From positions 665,576 to 729,575 of the forward strand of contig JAJEKV010000175.1 of the NCBI GenBank assembly GCA_021234155.1: DNA of 64,000 bases, given 5' to 3'. Positions within the stretch are counted from its first letter, which is position 1. Every line of letters begins with the position of its first letter. The notes under the pieces were generated by a model. It saw nothing but the letters and a program-made list of their open reading frames with translations, did not search any database and was not told the origin of the DNA. The position numbers and the translations under genes are program-made. Source of the DNA: Isoetes taiwanensis. Taxonomy: Eukaryota; Streptophyta; Lycopodiopsida; Isoetales; Isoetaceae. Positions 50,521 through 60,830 of the stretch are shown here, one piece after another.

Positions 50521-50844
50521 TGAATTCTAACCCTGTAATTTCATCGGCATTTTACTGTGCGACACCCTTTTTGTACCCCGCCTTGATCCATGCTTCTGTT
50601 GAAAAATAGGCCTAGAAGGGCAAAGATTCATAAGTTGCGCACACAAGAAGCTCGCACTTATAACGCTTACGTGTGCGGTTTTGCTAGCCGAGCATGATCT
50701 TCTAAGCAGATCTCGGTTCTTCTGCAGACCGCTCACCTTATGGAAACTTCGAGCTTCTTTAGATTGATAACAATCTCGGTTCTTCTCGACCCACACCAAG
50801 AAATCCCACACTCTTATGCAGGGTTGCCCGGCGAGCGGCCTCTC

Positions 50845-50975
50845 CGGTTAGCCGGTTTCAAGAGTGGGTGCTAGTGGGTGCTCAACAACGAAAACGACCT
50901 AGCATTTACAGCCAATAAGGGGTTTTTAGCAGTCATAGGAATATTTCAAGCATATACTGGCATATACCTATAATA
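50845..50975 (-). repeat. Dispersed repeat family R1, copy 3
   Basis: Read on the minus strand it has TATATGCCAGTATATGCTTGAAATATTCC and, about 95 bp on, GAGCACCCACTAG, CACCCACTCTTGAAACC and CTAACC. These match both conserved blocks of the copies at 15.6 and 20.1 kb. The CACCCACT block is itself duplicated here. Confidence 0.5.
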
Positions 50976-51794
50976 TGCCACAAACCCACATAAACAAGGG
51001 TTTGCCCCCTTAGGGGCAACCCAAAAACAAAACCCAAAAGAAAAAGGGGCAAAAAAAGGGCATTTTTTCATCACAATTTTCTCCCTCTTTGCCTAGAAGT
51101 TTGTATGTGTTCTCCATATAAGAGTGTATTTTTACCTTACATTGCATTGCTTCCACACCAGAATGTGAATGTAAGGTAAAGAAATATTTTATAACATGGA
51201 GACAACTTACGTTAAACTCGACGCCACGTGGCAAGGCGTAATTGGGTGTGTTTTAGAATTTGAAGTAAGAAAACGAAATGGGAAGTAAATGTGAAGGAAA
51301 TGCGGATACTTGGACACTTGAAATGAAACATGGCCACGTGGCGCAATCTCATTGGAAGTCCAGGCATAATTTAACCTAAGTTATCTTTACGATTTCTCAA
51401 CTACATGATTTGCCCATGCATTATGCCACCATGGAAACCTTTCATGATCTTGGTGCCCATAGTTCGGGCCATTGAAGATTCACTTAGACACACTGCCCCT
51501 CTTTTCCTTTGATTCTTTGCCTTTTGACTATTCATCGAATGTAAAAGAAATGCAAAGTACATTGTTCATACAAGAGCAATATCCAAACAAATCCAACTAT
51601 AGCACAACCACCCCCCTCCCTCCCACATATATAAGAGGTTCTCCTTCTTACGTGTGCTTTATAGCCATTAGATTTAAGAATATTTGATCCCTTGCTCCAC
51701 CCAATCTGGTCAGAAACCTTTTGCTCCTAAAAAGTTCATCTCATACCCACTTTCAAGGACCTGACTTACATGCTATAGGAGATCCTACCATCAC
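50976..51794. other. Spacer without a supported gene
   Basis: A small hairpin (TTGCCCC, CTTA, GGGGCAA) lies at 51003-51020. Frames 51010-51234 (minus) and 51472-51687 (plus) show no domain. Confidence 0.4.
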
Positions 51795-54349
51795 TTAACA
51801 CTAGACCTGTCCCTGGGACCATTCCTGATCCATGGACCAGAACTGGCCCACATGACCTCTGCCACTTAAACCCATGTAACTCACCAAAGAAATTTTAATT
51901 TTATAAAATACCACTTGTTTCTTAATGACTTCTAAGAATTTCAAGACCAATGGGATCACCTATACCTTGTGGTGATTGCCCAAATATTGGAGAATTTGGC
52001 AGTTTCTGCACCAGTCCAGAACTACCTTCTTTGATATTTCTAGCATAAAGTGATCTAAACCTTGCTAAAGTTGGAGGTATTTGTTTGTTTGTCATAGAAC
52101 ACATTGAGTTTTATGTTCCCATGTTTTCTTGCTATCCTCTGACATCAGTGGAAGCCGCCAAACCCTAATTTTGGTCAAAAAAGCTGCTTGAGATTCAAGA
52201 ATTGTTTCTCTCTCATTATAACAAGTTTTGATTTAATTATTGTGCCCCGAGTTGCTAACTATATGAGCTATAGTTTCATGATTTTTTGGAGTGTTCATAA
52301 GTCATGTTAACCTCAATATCTACTAAAAAAATCTACTATACAGAATTCTGGACAAAAGTATATGTTGAAATGCTCCAATAACAACCATCTATAATGCTAA
52401 GTGGGTAATAAATGATGCATTCTATTTATATCTATATAGAACATAACTCTTATCAACTTACGTATAGTGTAACGAGGTGTAACCATGCAATGTTTGGGAT
52501 TCAAACATGATGTACAACAGCCAGATTAACACATTAGAGCATAAAAAGTTGGGTCAACTCCATAATTATAGATCCAAAACTCCACAATGATTATGTTAGT
52601 GATGAATTCAAGTGGATGTTGTGAAGTTTAGCCATGACAATATATAAATAGACCACATAACATTCCATATATGCTACTTTGGTTTATAGAAAGAGACACT
52701 ACTTTCCCAAATATGCCTTTAAGATAGTTCAAAATGTGAGAAATGATATATATAGAGATCTATTATATAGGTTATATGGTCTTATTAAAAAAAATACCAT
52801 GAAATCTGCTTATTTCTTGCTAGCATAAACTTTATATTTGTGTTACTGCTATAAAGCAGTGTCATCCAAGTAGAATAATATTACATGTAAGTTATTTTTC
52901 ATGTATATTATATTTTTTTATGGATGCAAACTTTCCTTGGCAACAGAAATCTCTAGTTGCATGTTAAAGTAACATGTTATTTCTAAGGTTTTAATTTATA
53001 TAAGCATGCATCACCATTTATGGTCCACGAGACCAATTGTATAGAGCATATATCTCTTATTAGCCTTATCCATTTTTCCCCATAGAATAATACTCTGGCT
53101 CTTTAGCTTCGATCACATGATTTTTGAAAGGTGTAAGTGAAAGTCCATGTAGGTTCAATTGGTTATAAATACCCTATAAATTCTCAATTTTTTGTGCTTC
53201 AACCTTATCCTTAAATTATACAAGCTAACTTAATCAATTAGTTTTGTCCTATAGAGAATCATACAAGTAAACTATATGTGAAAGTTGAGATCAAAATTGA
53301 TTAAGGTGGCACCATTAATATTTTTTAAACTTTCAGTCATTTGGACCAATGATGGTGATTTTTTATAGTAAAAGTTTTTCGTATTTTTCCTTAATTCTTT
53401 TTGCATTGGTTTCTTGACATGAGATATTTTGAGGATGTGCTTTAGTAAAGTCACACCTTAGGGCACAAATCTAGAATAAACATGGAAGATATAATATAAT
53501 TGATGCTATCTATTCTAGTACAATCCTCAAGATAATGAACAACAAATATTTTTTATGAACAAAGTGGTTCAAGAGCTACTCGTGTCCCAAAACTCAACTT
53601 GAAATGGACTAACATAAGGATATTATCAATTTTTGAATGAACTATGGACCAGTAATGCGCAGGTATAGATATCGTTTTTTATTTAGTTTTACCATGTCTT
53701 TTGCTCTTTCCACGAGCTTGTTTTTGCATTGGTTTCATAAATGTGATTTTTTGGAGCACAATCTAGAGTCATATGTAGCAATGCTATCCATTTGTATAAA
53801 TTCCTTAAAATTGAAAATAGAAGTAAGAGTCAAAACATCAAATTCAAACTCAACAAATATTTTTATAGGATTTATATGCCAAATTTGAACTCAAAATTGA
53901 TCTTCTTCTGAAAGTCGTTGTTTTTATATCACAACTGCTTTCTGGGAACCAGTACTGGTTCCCAGAAGGCAGAGGACAGTTTTGACCCTATCATGTTTGA
54001 ATTGCTCTATCTTCTTTCACAGACTTCGAATTGAGAATGGTTTTTTGTGCCTTGCTCTATATCGTGTAGAAAAATAACATTATAACCAAAAAAATCAAAA
54101 TAATCTTTTGATCAAGACAGATTTACTTTGTGTGAACATGAAGCTTTTGGTACTTGACCCCCTTGGGTTTGCTAGAGCATAACTCACAAGAATGGGAGCT
54201 GATATATTTTTGTGTATTTTTCATGTGAAGCATGACTGCCATATATGAACTCTTAGAGCTAGTTTTTGTATTCGTGATTTTATATGATTATTTTTGTGAA
54301 CCTCTAAAATGCCCTTTAATGGTCCATCATGGGACAGGTCTAGTGTTAA
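51795..54349. mobile_element. TTAA-flanked TIR element, copy B (2547 bp)
   Basis: The left end reads TTAA then CACTAGACCTGTCCC (51799-51813). The right end is its exact reverse complement GGGACAGGTCTAGTG (54331-54345), followed by TTAA. Copy A at 14184-15196 shares CACTAGA..TGTC and the TTAA flanks. The interior is very AT-rich and has no recognisable transposase; the longest frames, 53637-53888 (plus) and 53272-53454 (minus), have no domain. A 28-bp perfect palindrome lies near the right end at 53940. It may be a non-autonomous or eroded member of a piggyBac- or Kolobok-type group, judged only from the TTAA flanks. Confidence 0.7.
53940..53967. repeat. Perfect 28-bp palindrome inside TIR element B
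   Basis: Each half reads TTCTGGGAACCAGT and pairs completely with the other half, with no spacer and the centre between 53953 and 53954. Flanking bases do not pair. Confidence 0.95.
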
Positions 54350-54698
54350 GGATTCTAAAGGAACCACCCATAGCTAAATTTAGCTTAGGAATCTTTGAAT
54401 CATGCAAGGGAGTGAATGCTACGTATAAAAATGGCAGACCACTTTAAGGAATAAACCCTCTGATTTGAAGTAGCAATATCAACATTTGACATACACAATA
54501 TATTGCTCAAATCTACTACTACAATGAACCTACTTTTTCCTAGAACCACCATGAGGTGGGATGTCTTATTAGCAACCAATAAAGCAATCTACACCTACTA
54601 TATCTCATATATATGATCCTACTCTCAATACAAGTGACCGAATATGTTGCAAAATGAAGATAGGAATCTCCCTGCGTAATTATACATAAGAAAGACAT

Positions 54699-54736
54699 TA
54701 GATAGATAGATAGGTAGGTAGGTAGGTAGGTAGGTA
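54699..54736. repeat. Compound (GATA)n-(GGTA)n microsatellite
   Basis: About three GATA units pass into about six GGTA units. Confidence 0.95.
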
Positions 54737-55170
54737 TTCTTAACGTCCATGGGAAGCTCATGAAGCTTATAACAATCTTGGCTTTGATAATCTCATAATC
54801 CTACATGAACATGTGTGTGTGGTAGTACATGTGTTAATGTTTATATTACTATACAAGTTGACACCAAATTGGCTACATCTTGCAATACTATTGTACAAAA
54901 TGACAAACCACAGTAAGCAATATCACCACACATTTAGTAGTATCACATTTGAAATACAAAAATATTGATCAAATTCATTGAAGCTACTATTTGAATTATA
55001 TATTATTAATTTTTAATAGGCTTGCCTAAAGGGAGATGCAACATTTCTTGCAATTCTAAAGTGTCCACGTATCTTAACATGACAGCAAAAATTAATCTTA
55101 GTTGTCAGATCCTTAATTTCTGCATCGATGACCGTGGAAGCTAGTTAATCCTCTGAATTTCTTCTACAAT

Positions 55171-55314
55171 CTGTAACAATTACGGTTTGTACTGTGAATA
55201 ATTTCTTTCGCTGGAGCTTTTATTTTGAACTCCCAACTTGACCTGTAACGATTACGGTCTGTACTGTGAATAATTTCTTTAGCCGGAGCTTTTATTTTGA
55301 GCTCCTACTTCGAC
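55171..55314. repeat. 72-bp tandem duplication
   Basis: Units at 55171-55242 and 55243-55314 share CTGTAAC.ATTACGG, TGTACTGTGAATAATTTCTT and GGAGCTTTTATTTTGA, with about ten substitutions and no indels. Confidence 0.9.
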
Positions 55315-55739
55315 TTCCTGGCAAAACCTACATTCTTCAAACCTTGATCAGCCCTGCAAGAGCTATTAAATTAGGTATCTGCCTTTTGCACTTCTTAATT
55401 CGTCTACCCCTTTTTGCTATGCACTGTAGTTTTGATAGCAAGATACTTTTTATCATAACTCTTGATTCGTGACTGGTTAAGTTTTCTGAGTTCAAACGAC
55501 ATTGATTTAGCAAGGTTTTTGAAAGATTGCATTCTATCATGGCCATCACAAGAAGAAATAGCAAATATGTAGCATTATAACAGGGGGTTTTTTTTGTGAT
55601 TTTATACGCTTTTTGGCATGGTTTTCATATGATTTCATGGGCGTATTGCATGAGGCATACTAATCAGTATATCTAGAGTGCACTCCGCATTTTATTGTCT
55701 AAATTCTATATCACCAATGGTTTACTCCCATACCCTCCA

Positions 55740-55776
55740 CAAATAAATAAATAAATAAATAAATAAATAAAAAAAA
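55740..55776. repeat. (AAAT)n microsatellite
   Basis: About eight AAAT units ending in a short A-run. Confidence 0.95.
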
Positions 55777-56058
55777 CCAATGGCATGCGGGGCTCGAGAA
55801 CACATACTTTAGGTTTAGGGTTGTGTTTTCGACTTCTTTTACTTCTCCGAATCTTCAAAGAGGAAGGAACAAGTCATCCCTTTGATTTCGGCTCAGGCTC
55901 TGAGGCGAATCCGACTTTTACTACTCCTTTGATTCTTCAGTATTTTGCCAGAAAGGTTAGCTTTAAGGGCTTTTTTTTTTCCACAGTGTTTCTCCCTTGT
56001 GCATGGCATCAGGGCAACAATATGCACAGCATTCCGCGATTGCAAAACCGCACATGAG

Positions 56059-56652
56059 ATGGCTGCGCAAAAGCTGGTGGATATATGGAGACAATTCGGT
56101 GCCAGTTTATAAACTGGAAACCGGCGTGGCCATAGCCATCCCTCTCTGCTCACACCCTAACTTCGTTGTTTGTCCAACCTCTATTCGCCCATTGCCTTGC
56201 CTTTCAGCGAATGGCAAAATTTGCATCTTGCAAATTAGCTCCTCTCATGCCGGCGAGTTAGGACAGTTCCATCGCGGGGCTTCTTTCTTTGGTCAGGTAG
56301 CTCCGGAGGGTTGACACCAGAATTGAAACAATCACTTGATAAATTTGTGAGGGAGCACAAGATAGTACTCTTCATGAAGGGGACTAAGGTGTTCCCTCAA
56401 TGTGGCTTCTCAAACACTGTAAATCAGATACTTAACAGCTTAAATGTGCCATATGAGACTGTAAACATTCTAGAAGATGATGGGTCGCTGCGTCAAGGCT
56501 TGAAGGAGTACTCAAACCGCCAACATTTCCCACAATCAGACATCGATGGTGGCGGGGTGTGATATTGCATTACGAGCATATCAAAGTGGAGAGCTGAAAG
56601 AGGCGTTAGAGAAGGCTATGTGCTCTGATAAGTACAGATCTACAACTATTTA
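56059..56652 (+). pseudogene. Broken plastid-type CGFS monothiol glutaredoxin
   Basis: Monothiol glutaredoxins with a CGFS site carry iron-sulphur clusters, and the plastid form (GRXS14 group) has a transit peptide. The core runs LTPELKQSLDKFV, LFMKGTK, FPQCGFSNT (active-site Cys), VPYETVNILEDD and LRQGLKEYS (56311-56520), then HFPQSDIDG. The expected EFFGGCDI is replaced by GGGV-stop: two to three residues are lost, and an extra G in GGGG near 56554 shifts the frame. The proper C-terminus GCDIALRAYQSGEL..ALEKAMCS continues in the next frame to a stop at 56652. Upstream in the core frame an ATG at 56059 (MAAQKLVDIWRQFG) leads to a basic, transit-like stretch (CRRVRTVPSRGFF). It is crossed by stops near 56110, 56158 and 56236, two of which could be CAA or CAG changed to TAA or TAG. 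No intron is needed to read the core. Confidence 0.8.
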
Positions 56653-57946
56653 AATATGCATTACCTGTAGAGCTAAGCATTTAGTTGGTGGTTAAACCAC
56701 AAATTCATTGCCCGCATTGTTCCGTGTGATGGCTATGTAGAATGAATCAAGGTCCTCAGAATTTCTTGTAGTATTCAATCGGTATGATATAGTATAAAGC
56801 AAGAGGGCAATGGTTACAATTGGCCACTATTTACGATCGGGTAGCCATAAACCATTAACAAAATTATCGTTTCTTCCATTAGCTTGGCCGGTCTACGAGG
56901 TACTAAAAATGAATCCAGTGGAATTTTATTCAAGAATTGGCCAAAGTTAGTACTAGCATATTGTTATTTGATTGTTGTTGGATTGGGATTCACTGACTCT
57001 ACAATTCCATTTATTTATTGGCAACATATGCAATTTACTAATGCTATTTCCTCTGAATTTTTGCAACAACAAGTTCTAAGAAACAACAAGTTCTAAAGGG
57101 ATGGTAATGCATTTTCTTCTATCAGGGTGAATATGTATGCTTGTGTGCTCCCATGCACTTTTAGTTAGAGCTTTTACTCACCGCTATTTTGCAGCATCAT
57201 TAACTAGTTTTTCCTTATTTCAATATAGGAGCAAAGACAGATGACGGCACTTGTAACCTAAGCTTTTACGATCACGGGGCTCCAGTCTAGGACTTCTCTA
57301 AATAGGGCTTTTGGGAATATATTTTCACCTATAAGCCCTTCTATAGCTGGCCCTTCTATCTTCACAAAGGAGAAGCCATTTGCCCATTTTTTCGTCCGGA
57401 ACCTTCATACCTTCATACAGACCGTTTATAAGTGTCATTGCATGTTGTACTGTATCTTTATACGGTTTCAAGGTAAATGTTGAACATAGTAGCTTTAATA
57501 AAAGAGTGTTCTATAGACAAAGTTTGTTGGCTTTACTTTTAGAGGATATGGGCGTTTTCGAACAAAAAAATGTTGATGTTGTATGATTTGCTTGAGGATA
57601 TCTGCTCCATGATGTTTACATCGTGTTCCTTTATGTATGTGTTTGATTCTCTTGAGCCGTGCAATGCAATCAAAACACATATGATGTTGTCTTGCTTATC
57701 AATTCATTACATGAGGCAAGAATAACCATGAGAGCCTTGACAGAAAGGCAGCATGTCAAGACTTTATGGATAATGTATGCTTCTATAGTTTTGCACGTAT
57801 GCGGCTCGAGTAGCTTCCGCCAGGCTTGCTGCTTCTAATATCTCGAAGTATCTATTTCATTTGCTATTTTTCATTAACTCATCCAAGTGTGATGTAATGT
57901 TTGTTTTTTGCCCCGAAGGGGCAAAAAATTTTTAACCTATAACACA
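56653..57946. other. Spacer without a supported gene
   Basis: Frames 56884-57096 and 57380-57586 have no domain. A hairpin with arms TTTTTTGCCCC and GGGGCAAAAAA around GAA lies at 57904-57928, just outside the MITE. Confidence 0.4.
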
Positions 57947-58325
57947 AACCATTATATTACACGCCTTAAAATTAAATTCCCCCTAAAACCCCCTTTTGTT
58001 TGGGTGCATATTCACACGGGGGGTGACGTAGGGCAGCGAGAGCCCCTGTAATTATGTTTGGCACGTACAAAATCAACACCATATAGTATATTGTCCAAAT
58101 CTTATAGTATTTTTGCAATCTTGTTATACAAGATAACAAATTCTATACATCTATACCCCACAAACGAGGAACTTTGTTATGCGTGTAGATTAAGGAATAA
58201 GGGGTGAATATGCCTATCCAACAGCGACTCTTGTTGCCCTGAGTCACCCCCTCGTGTGAATATGCACCCAAACAAAAGGGGGTTTTAGGGGGAATTTAAT
58301 TTTAAGGCGTGGTAATATAATGGTT
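57947..58325. mobile_element. MITE family M1, complete copy with about 90-bp inverted arms
   Basis: The left arm 57947-58035 and right arm 58235-58325 are near-perfect reverse complements. Both begin AACCATTATATTAC at the outside and contain CGCCTTAAAATTAAATTCC, CCCTAAAACCCCC, TTTTGTTTGGGTGCATATTC and ACACG..GGGTGAC, ending GGGCA. Differences are a few bases and one or two indels. The 199-bp centre has no open frame of note. The length of 379 bp and the structure fit a MITE or foldback element. A target-site duplication was not recognised at the edges. The RNA of one strand would form a long hairpin. Confidence 0.85.
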
Positions 58326-60152
58326 CGATGCCTTGGTATATTTATATACGGTTGTTTTGCTATGGTTCCCATATGATTGTGCCACCGGCGTATTTGTGTG
58401 AGGATATGTCAGGCGTATTTATAGAGCGCACAGTATGTTTGCATTAAATCATGAGAATTATTCCTAGTAGTTTGCCCATGTATGTATTTGTTTGGTATAT
58501 ACCATTATTTTTTATATATGCACATATTAGGAGGGCAAATATTAGGGTTCTTGGCATGTGGGGGCTCATTACAGTGGCATTTTCAGTAGCGTCCATTAGC
58601 ATTTCTTTTAGGGCCTGCCGAATCTGAGGTATCATCAATTTGTATTAGGGTTCTCGGCATGTAGGGGCTTCTCACAATGGCATTTGCAGCAAGTCCGTTG
58701 AAAAACCTGTAGCCTTTGCGAAGTGCATGTGAGTCTCTATTTGCTCCCTTCCCTAGGAGCTAGGTATAGTATACTCTGGCGTCGCTCTCACGTTCCTGTT
58801 GGAGCCTTAACAAATGCAACAAACAAGAGACTCTCTTTCTTAAAAAATGAGCGCCCAGCAGACAGGATTCAGTCGCTAATAAATCAGATATTCAGAACAC
58901 GAATTGAAAAGTAGAGAAGATTTTGAATTTATATTCCTCTTTCCTACCAGTAATCTTGGCAGAATCATGAATGCACTCATTCTTAGTCAAATAATTGCAT
59001 TGTCATAAAAATGGTTGAGCCAGAGGATTGATGATTAGGTTCAGGTTCAAGTTCTCTATTTCTGGCAGGACCTCTATGCTCCTTCATATAACTACGAGCC
59101 AAACTCTGCATAATCTCAGGTCTATAGTTTTTTGTGTGAATGGAATTCAGATTTGTTTGTTTAAAATATTAGAGACTTCAAGTTGAAGTTGCAATCCTGT
59201 TTACAGACTCATTCAAGAAAGTAAGAGAGACTAACTTTCCATTAATAACTTACCTGGAATCTGCTCAATGAAGCTTGCCATGTTTGGTTACTTACCTATA
59301 CATGAGTTTATCTATTTGGTTTTGATTATGTTCTGATTTTTGCTCCTAGTCAGCAACATCAGTTAGAATTATTGCAGAACAAATAATAAAGGTTCTTATG
59401 ATACCGTGCTAGCAAAAGCAGTCACATCATAATGCAATCAAACATTTTAATCTTGCAGTCAACAGATTCTGACTACTGCTATTGCAAAAACATTTGCAGA
59501 GATGTGTTTTTTTGATGATCCCATGTAAGCGAGCTTAAAAAACATTTGTCTTTATCATTGTTCACGCTTCTCAATATCTTCCTGCCAGATTTTAGCATTG
59601 AATTATTAATGCGCAGTATCGACCTAAACAGTGTCTGCTGCTAGCAACAATATTAACTATCAGAACTTCTAGGCTAGACATTTATGTTAGCTTGGCATTG
59701 CCCACAAGGTGTTGAAAGGTATAATAATCAACTATCGCTCGATCTCAACGAAGCATTGGCTTCACAATGGCATGCTTCTGGACATCTGAGAACCAAGACA
59801 ATTCAGATTGAAAACAGCATTCACTTGAGGATGCCAATGGCTCACTAGGTACCATCACATTCCTTTATCTTGCACTAATGCTGCATGAATGTATCAATTC
59901 ATTCATTAGAATTTTGAACATTTATGTTGTGTTCCATTCACTCCATACAATACATATTACATAATTGTTCAGAATAAAGTGAAGACTTTGCCACGGCCAT
60001 GTTGACATTCTGTGGTTCTTTTTGATGTGTGTGTGTTTAAATACTAATTTGATGATTGGCATCAAAGCTGGAGTTTTAATTGGTAGATTGATTTATAAGA
60101 TGAAATGCTTATGATGAAGCTCATCATATTGACATCTCATTTTGTTATGCAG
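58326..60152. other. Spacer, possibly intronic
   Basis: No coding exon was recognised with confidence. If the exon at 60153 belongs to a plus-strand gene, part of this stretch would be its introns. Frames 58444-58638 (minus) and 58723-58914 (plus) show no domain. Confidence 0.35.
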
Positions 60153-60445
60153 GGCCAGCCTATTGCTGTGAATCTTAGTGTACATGGAACTAGTTACCCA
60201 CCTGGGCAGTATGGGATAGTTCAGCAGCAACTTATGGTAGCCCATACCTTCCACCTGGATATTTAGAGAAACCAAAGAAATATGGAGGTTTAGAGAAAGG
60301 TGAAAAACACAAAGACAAGAGGAGGAGAAGGAGAAGCACAAAAAGGAAGGGGAGAAAGAAAAGCTCCAGGCTTCACCTTATCCTGCTTATGGAGGTTCCC
60401 AACTAGCTGCACCAGATCAAACAACCCCAGTCTCATTCAAAATAA
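60153..60445 (+). pseudogene. Orphan exon of an unrecognised proline/tyrosine- and lysine-rich protein
   Basis: A clear acceptor (TTTTGTTATGCAG) precedes GQPIAVNLSVHGTSYPPGQY. After a one-base shift it continues TYGSPYLPPGYLEKPKKYGG and EKGEKHKDK. After a second shift it runs EEKEKHKKEGEKEKLQASPYPAYGG. The three pieces join into one plausible sequence: a short hydrophobic start, a PPGQY/LPPGY segment, a charged lysine/glutamate helix, then a YPAYGG tail. I do not recognise the protein. The two frame changes make it nonfunctional as read. Frame 60093-60341 on the minus strand is a shadow of it. Confidence 0.5.
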
Positions 60446-60679
60446 CAATTACATGTTATAAAAATAGCTCTGAATTGGTAATTCTCCTATGGAGCCAATG
60501 CAATAATAAAGTTAACCGTCAGTTCCAAATATAGCACAAAACTAAAGGTTTGAATGTTGATATCATTTTAGCAATCGCATTTGTAATACATTGCTTTCCA
60601 TGTTGTTCGGACCCCGAAATTTTTCCGTACACATTTCCCGCACATTCTGTACATATTCTGTACAAATACAACATATTAA

Positions 60680-60830
60680 ACCATTGAAATGGGCATTTGT
60701 GGCATTAAGAAAACAAACCATTAAATTAAACCCCCCAGACCCCCCAATTGTTTTTACTGATATTCATACAGGGTGTCCAACAGAGGCGAGGAGCTCTAAC
60801 GCATACGCCAGTATATGTGTATAATGCGCT
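60680..60830. mobile_element. Diverged copy of MITE family M1 (partial)
   Basis: AACAAACCATTAAATTAAACC, CCCCAGACCCCCC, TTGTTTTTACTGATATTCATACAGGGTG and GCGAGGAGCTCT follow the order of the M1 left arm (AACCATTAT, TTAAAT, CCCCTAAAACCCCC, TGCATATTCACACGGGG, GCGAGAGCCC). There are many substitutions, and no right arm was seen. Confidence 0.45.

Larger units (their letters stand above)
54350..56058. other. Spacer upstream of the glutaredoxin remnant
   Basis: It contains two microsatellites (54699-54736 and 55740-55776) and a 72-bp tandem duplication at 55171-55314. The frame 55785-56057 is shifted relative to the glutaredoxin and was not assigned. No other gene is seen. Confidence 0.4.

Noticed and set aside
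56059-56312. Functional transit peptide for the glutaredoxin using another frame (55997-56314)
   Set aside because: That frame ends two bases past the core start in the wrong phase, and the core frame itself reads CRRVRTVPSRGFF just before the domain, so the core frame is the better ancestor despite stops.
57947-58325. Telomere-like CCCTAAA tract
   Set aside because: CCCCTAAAACCCCC occurs once per arm and is part of the MITE, not a tandem telomeric repeat.
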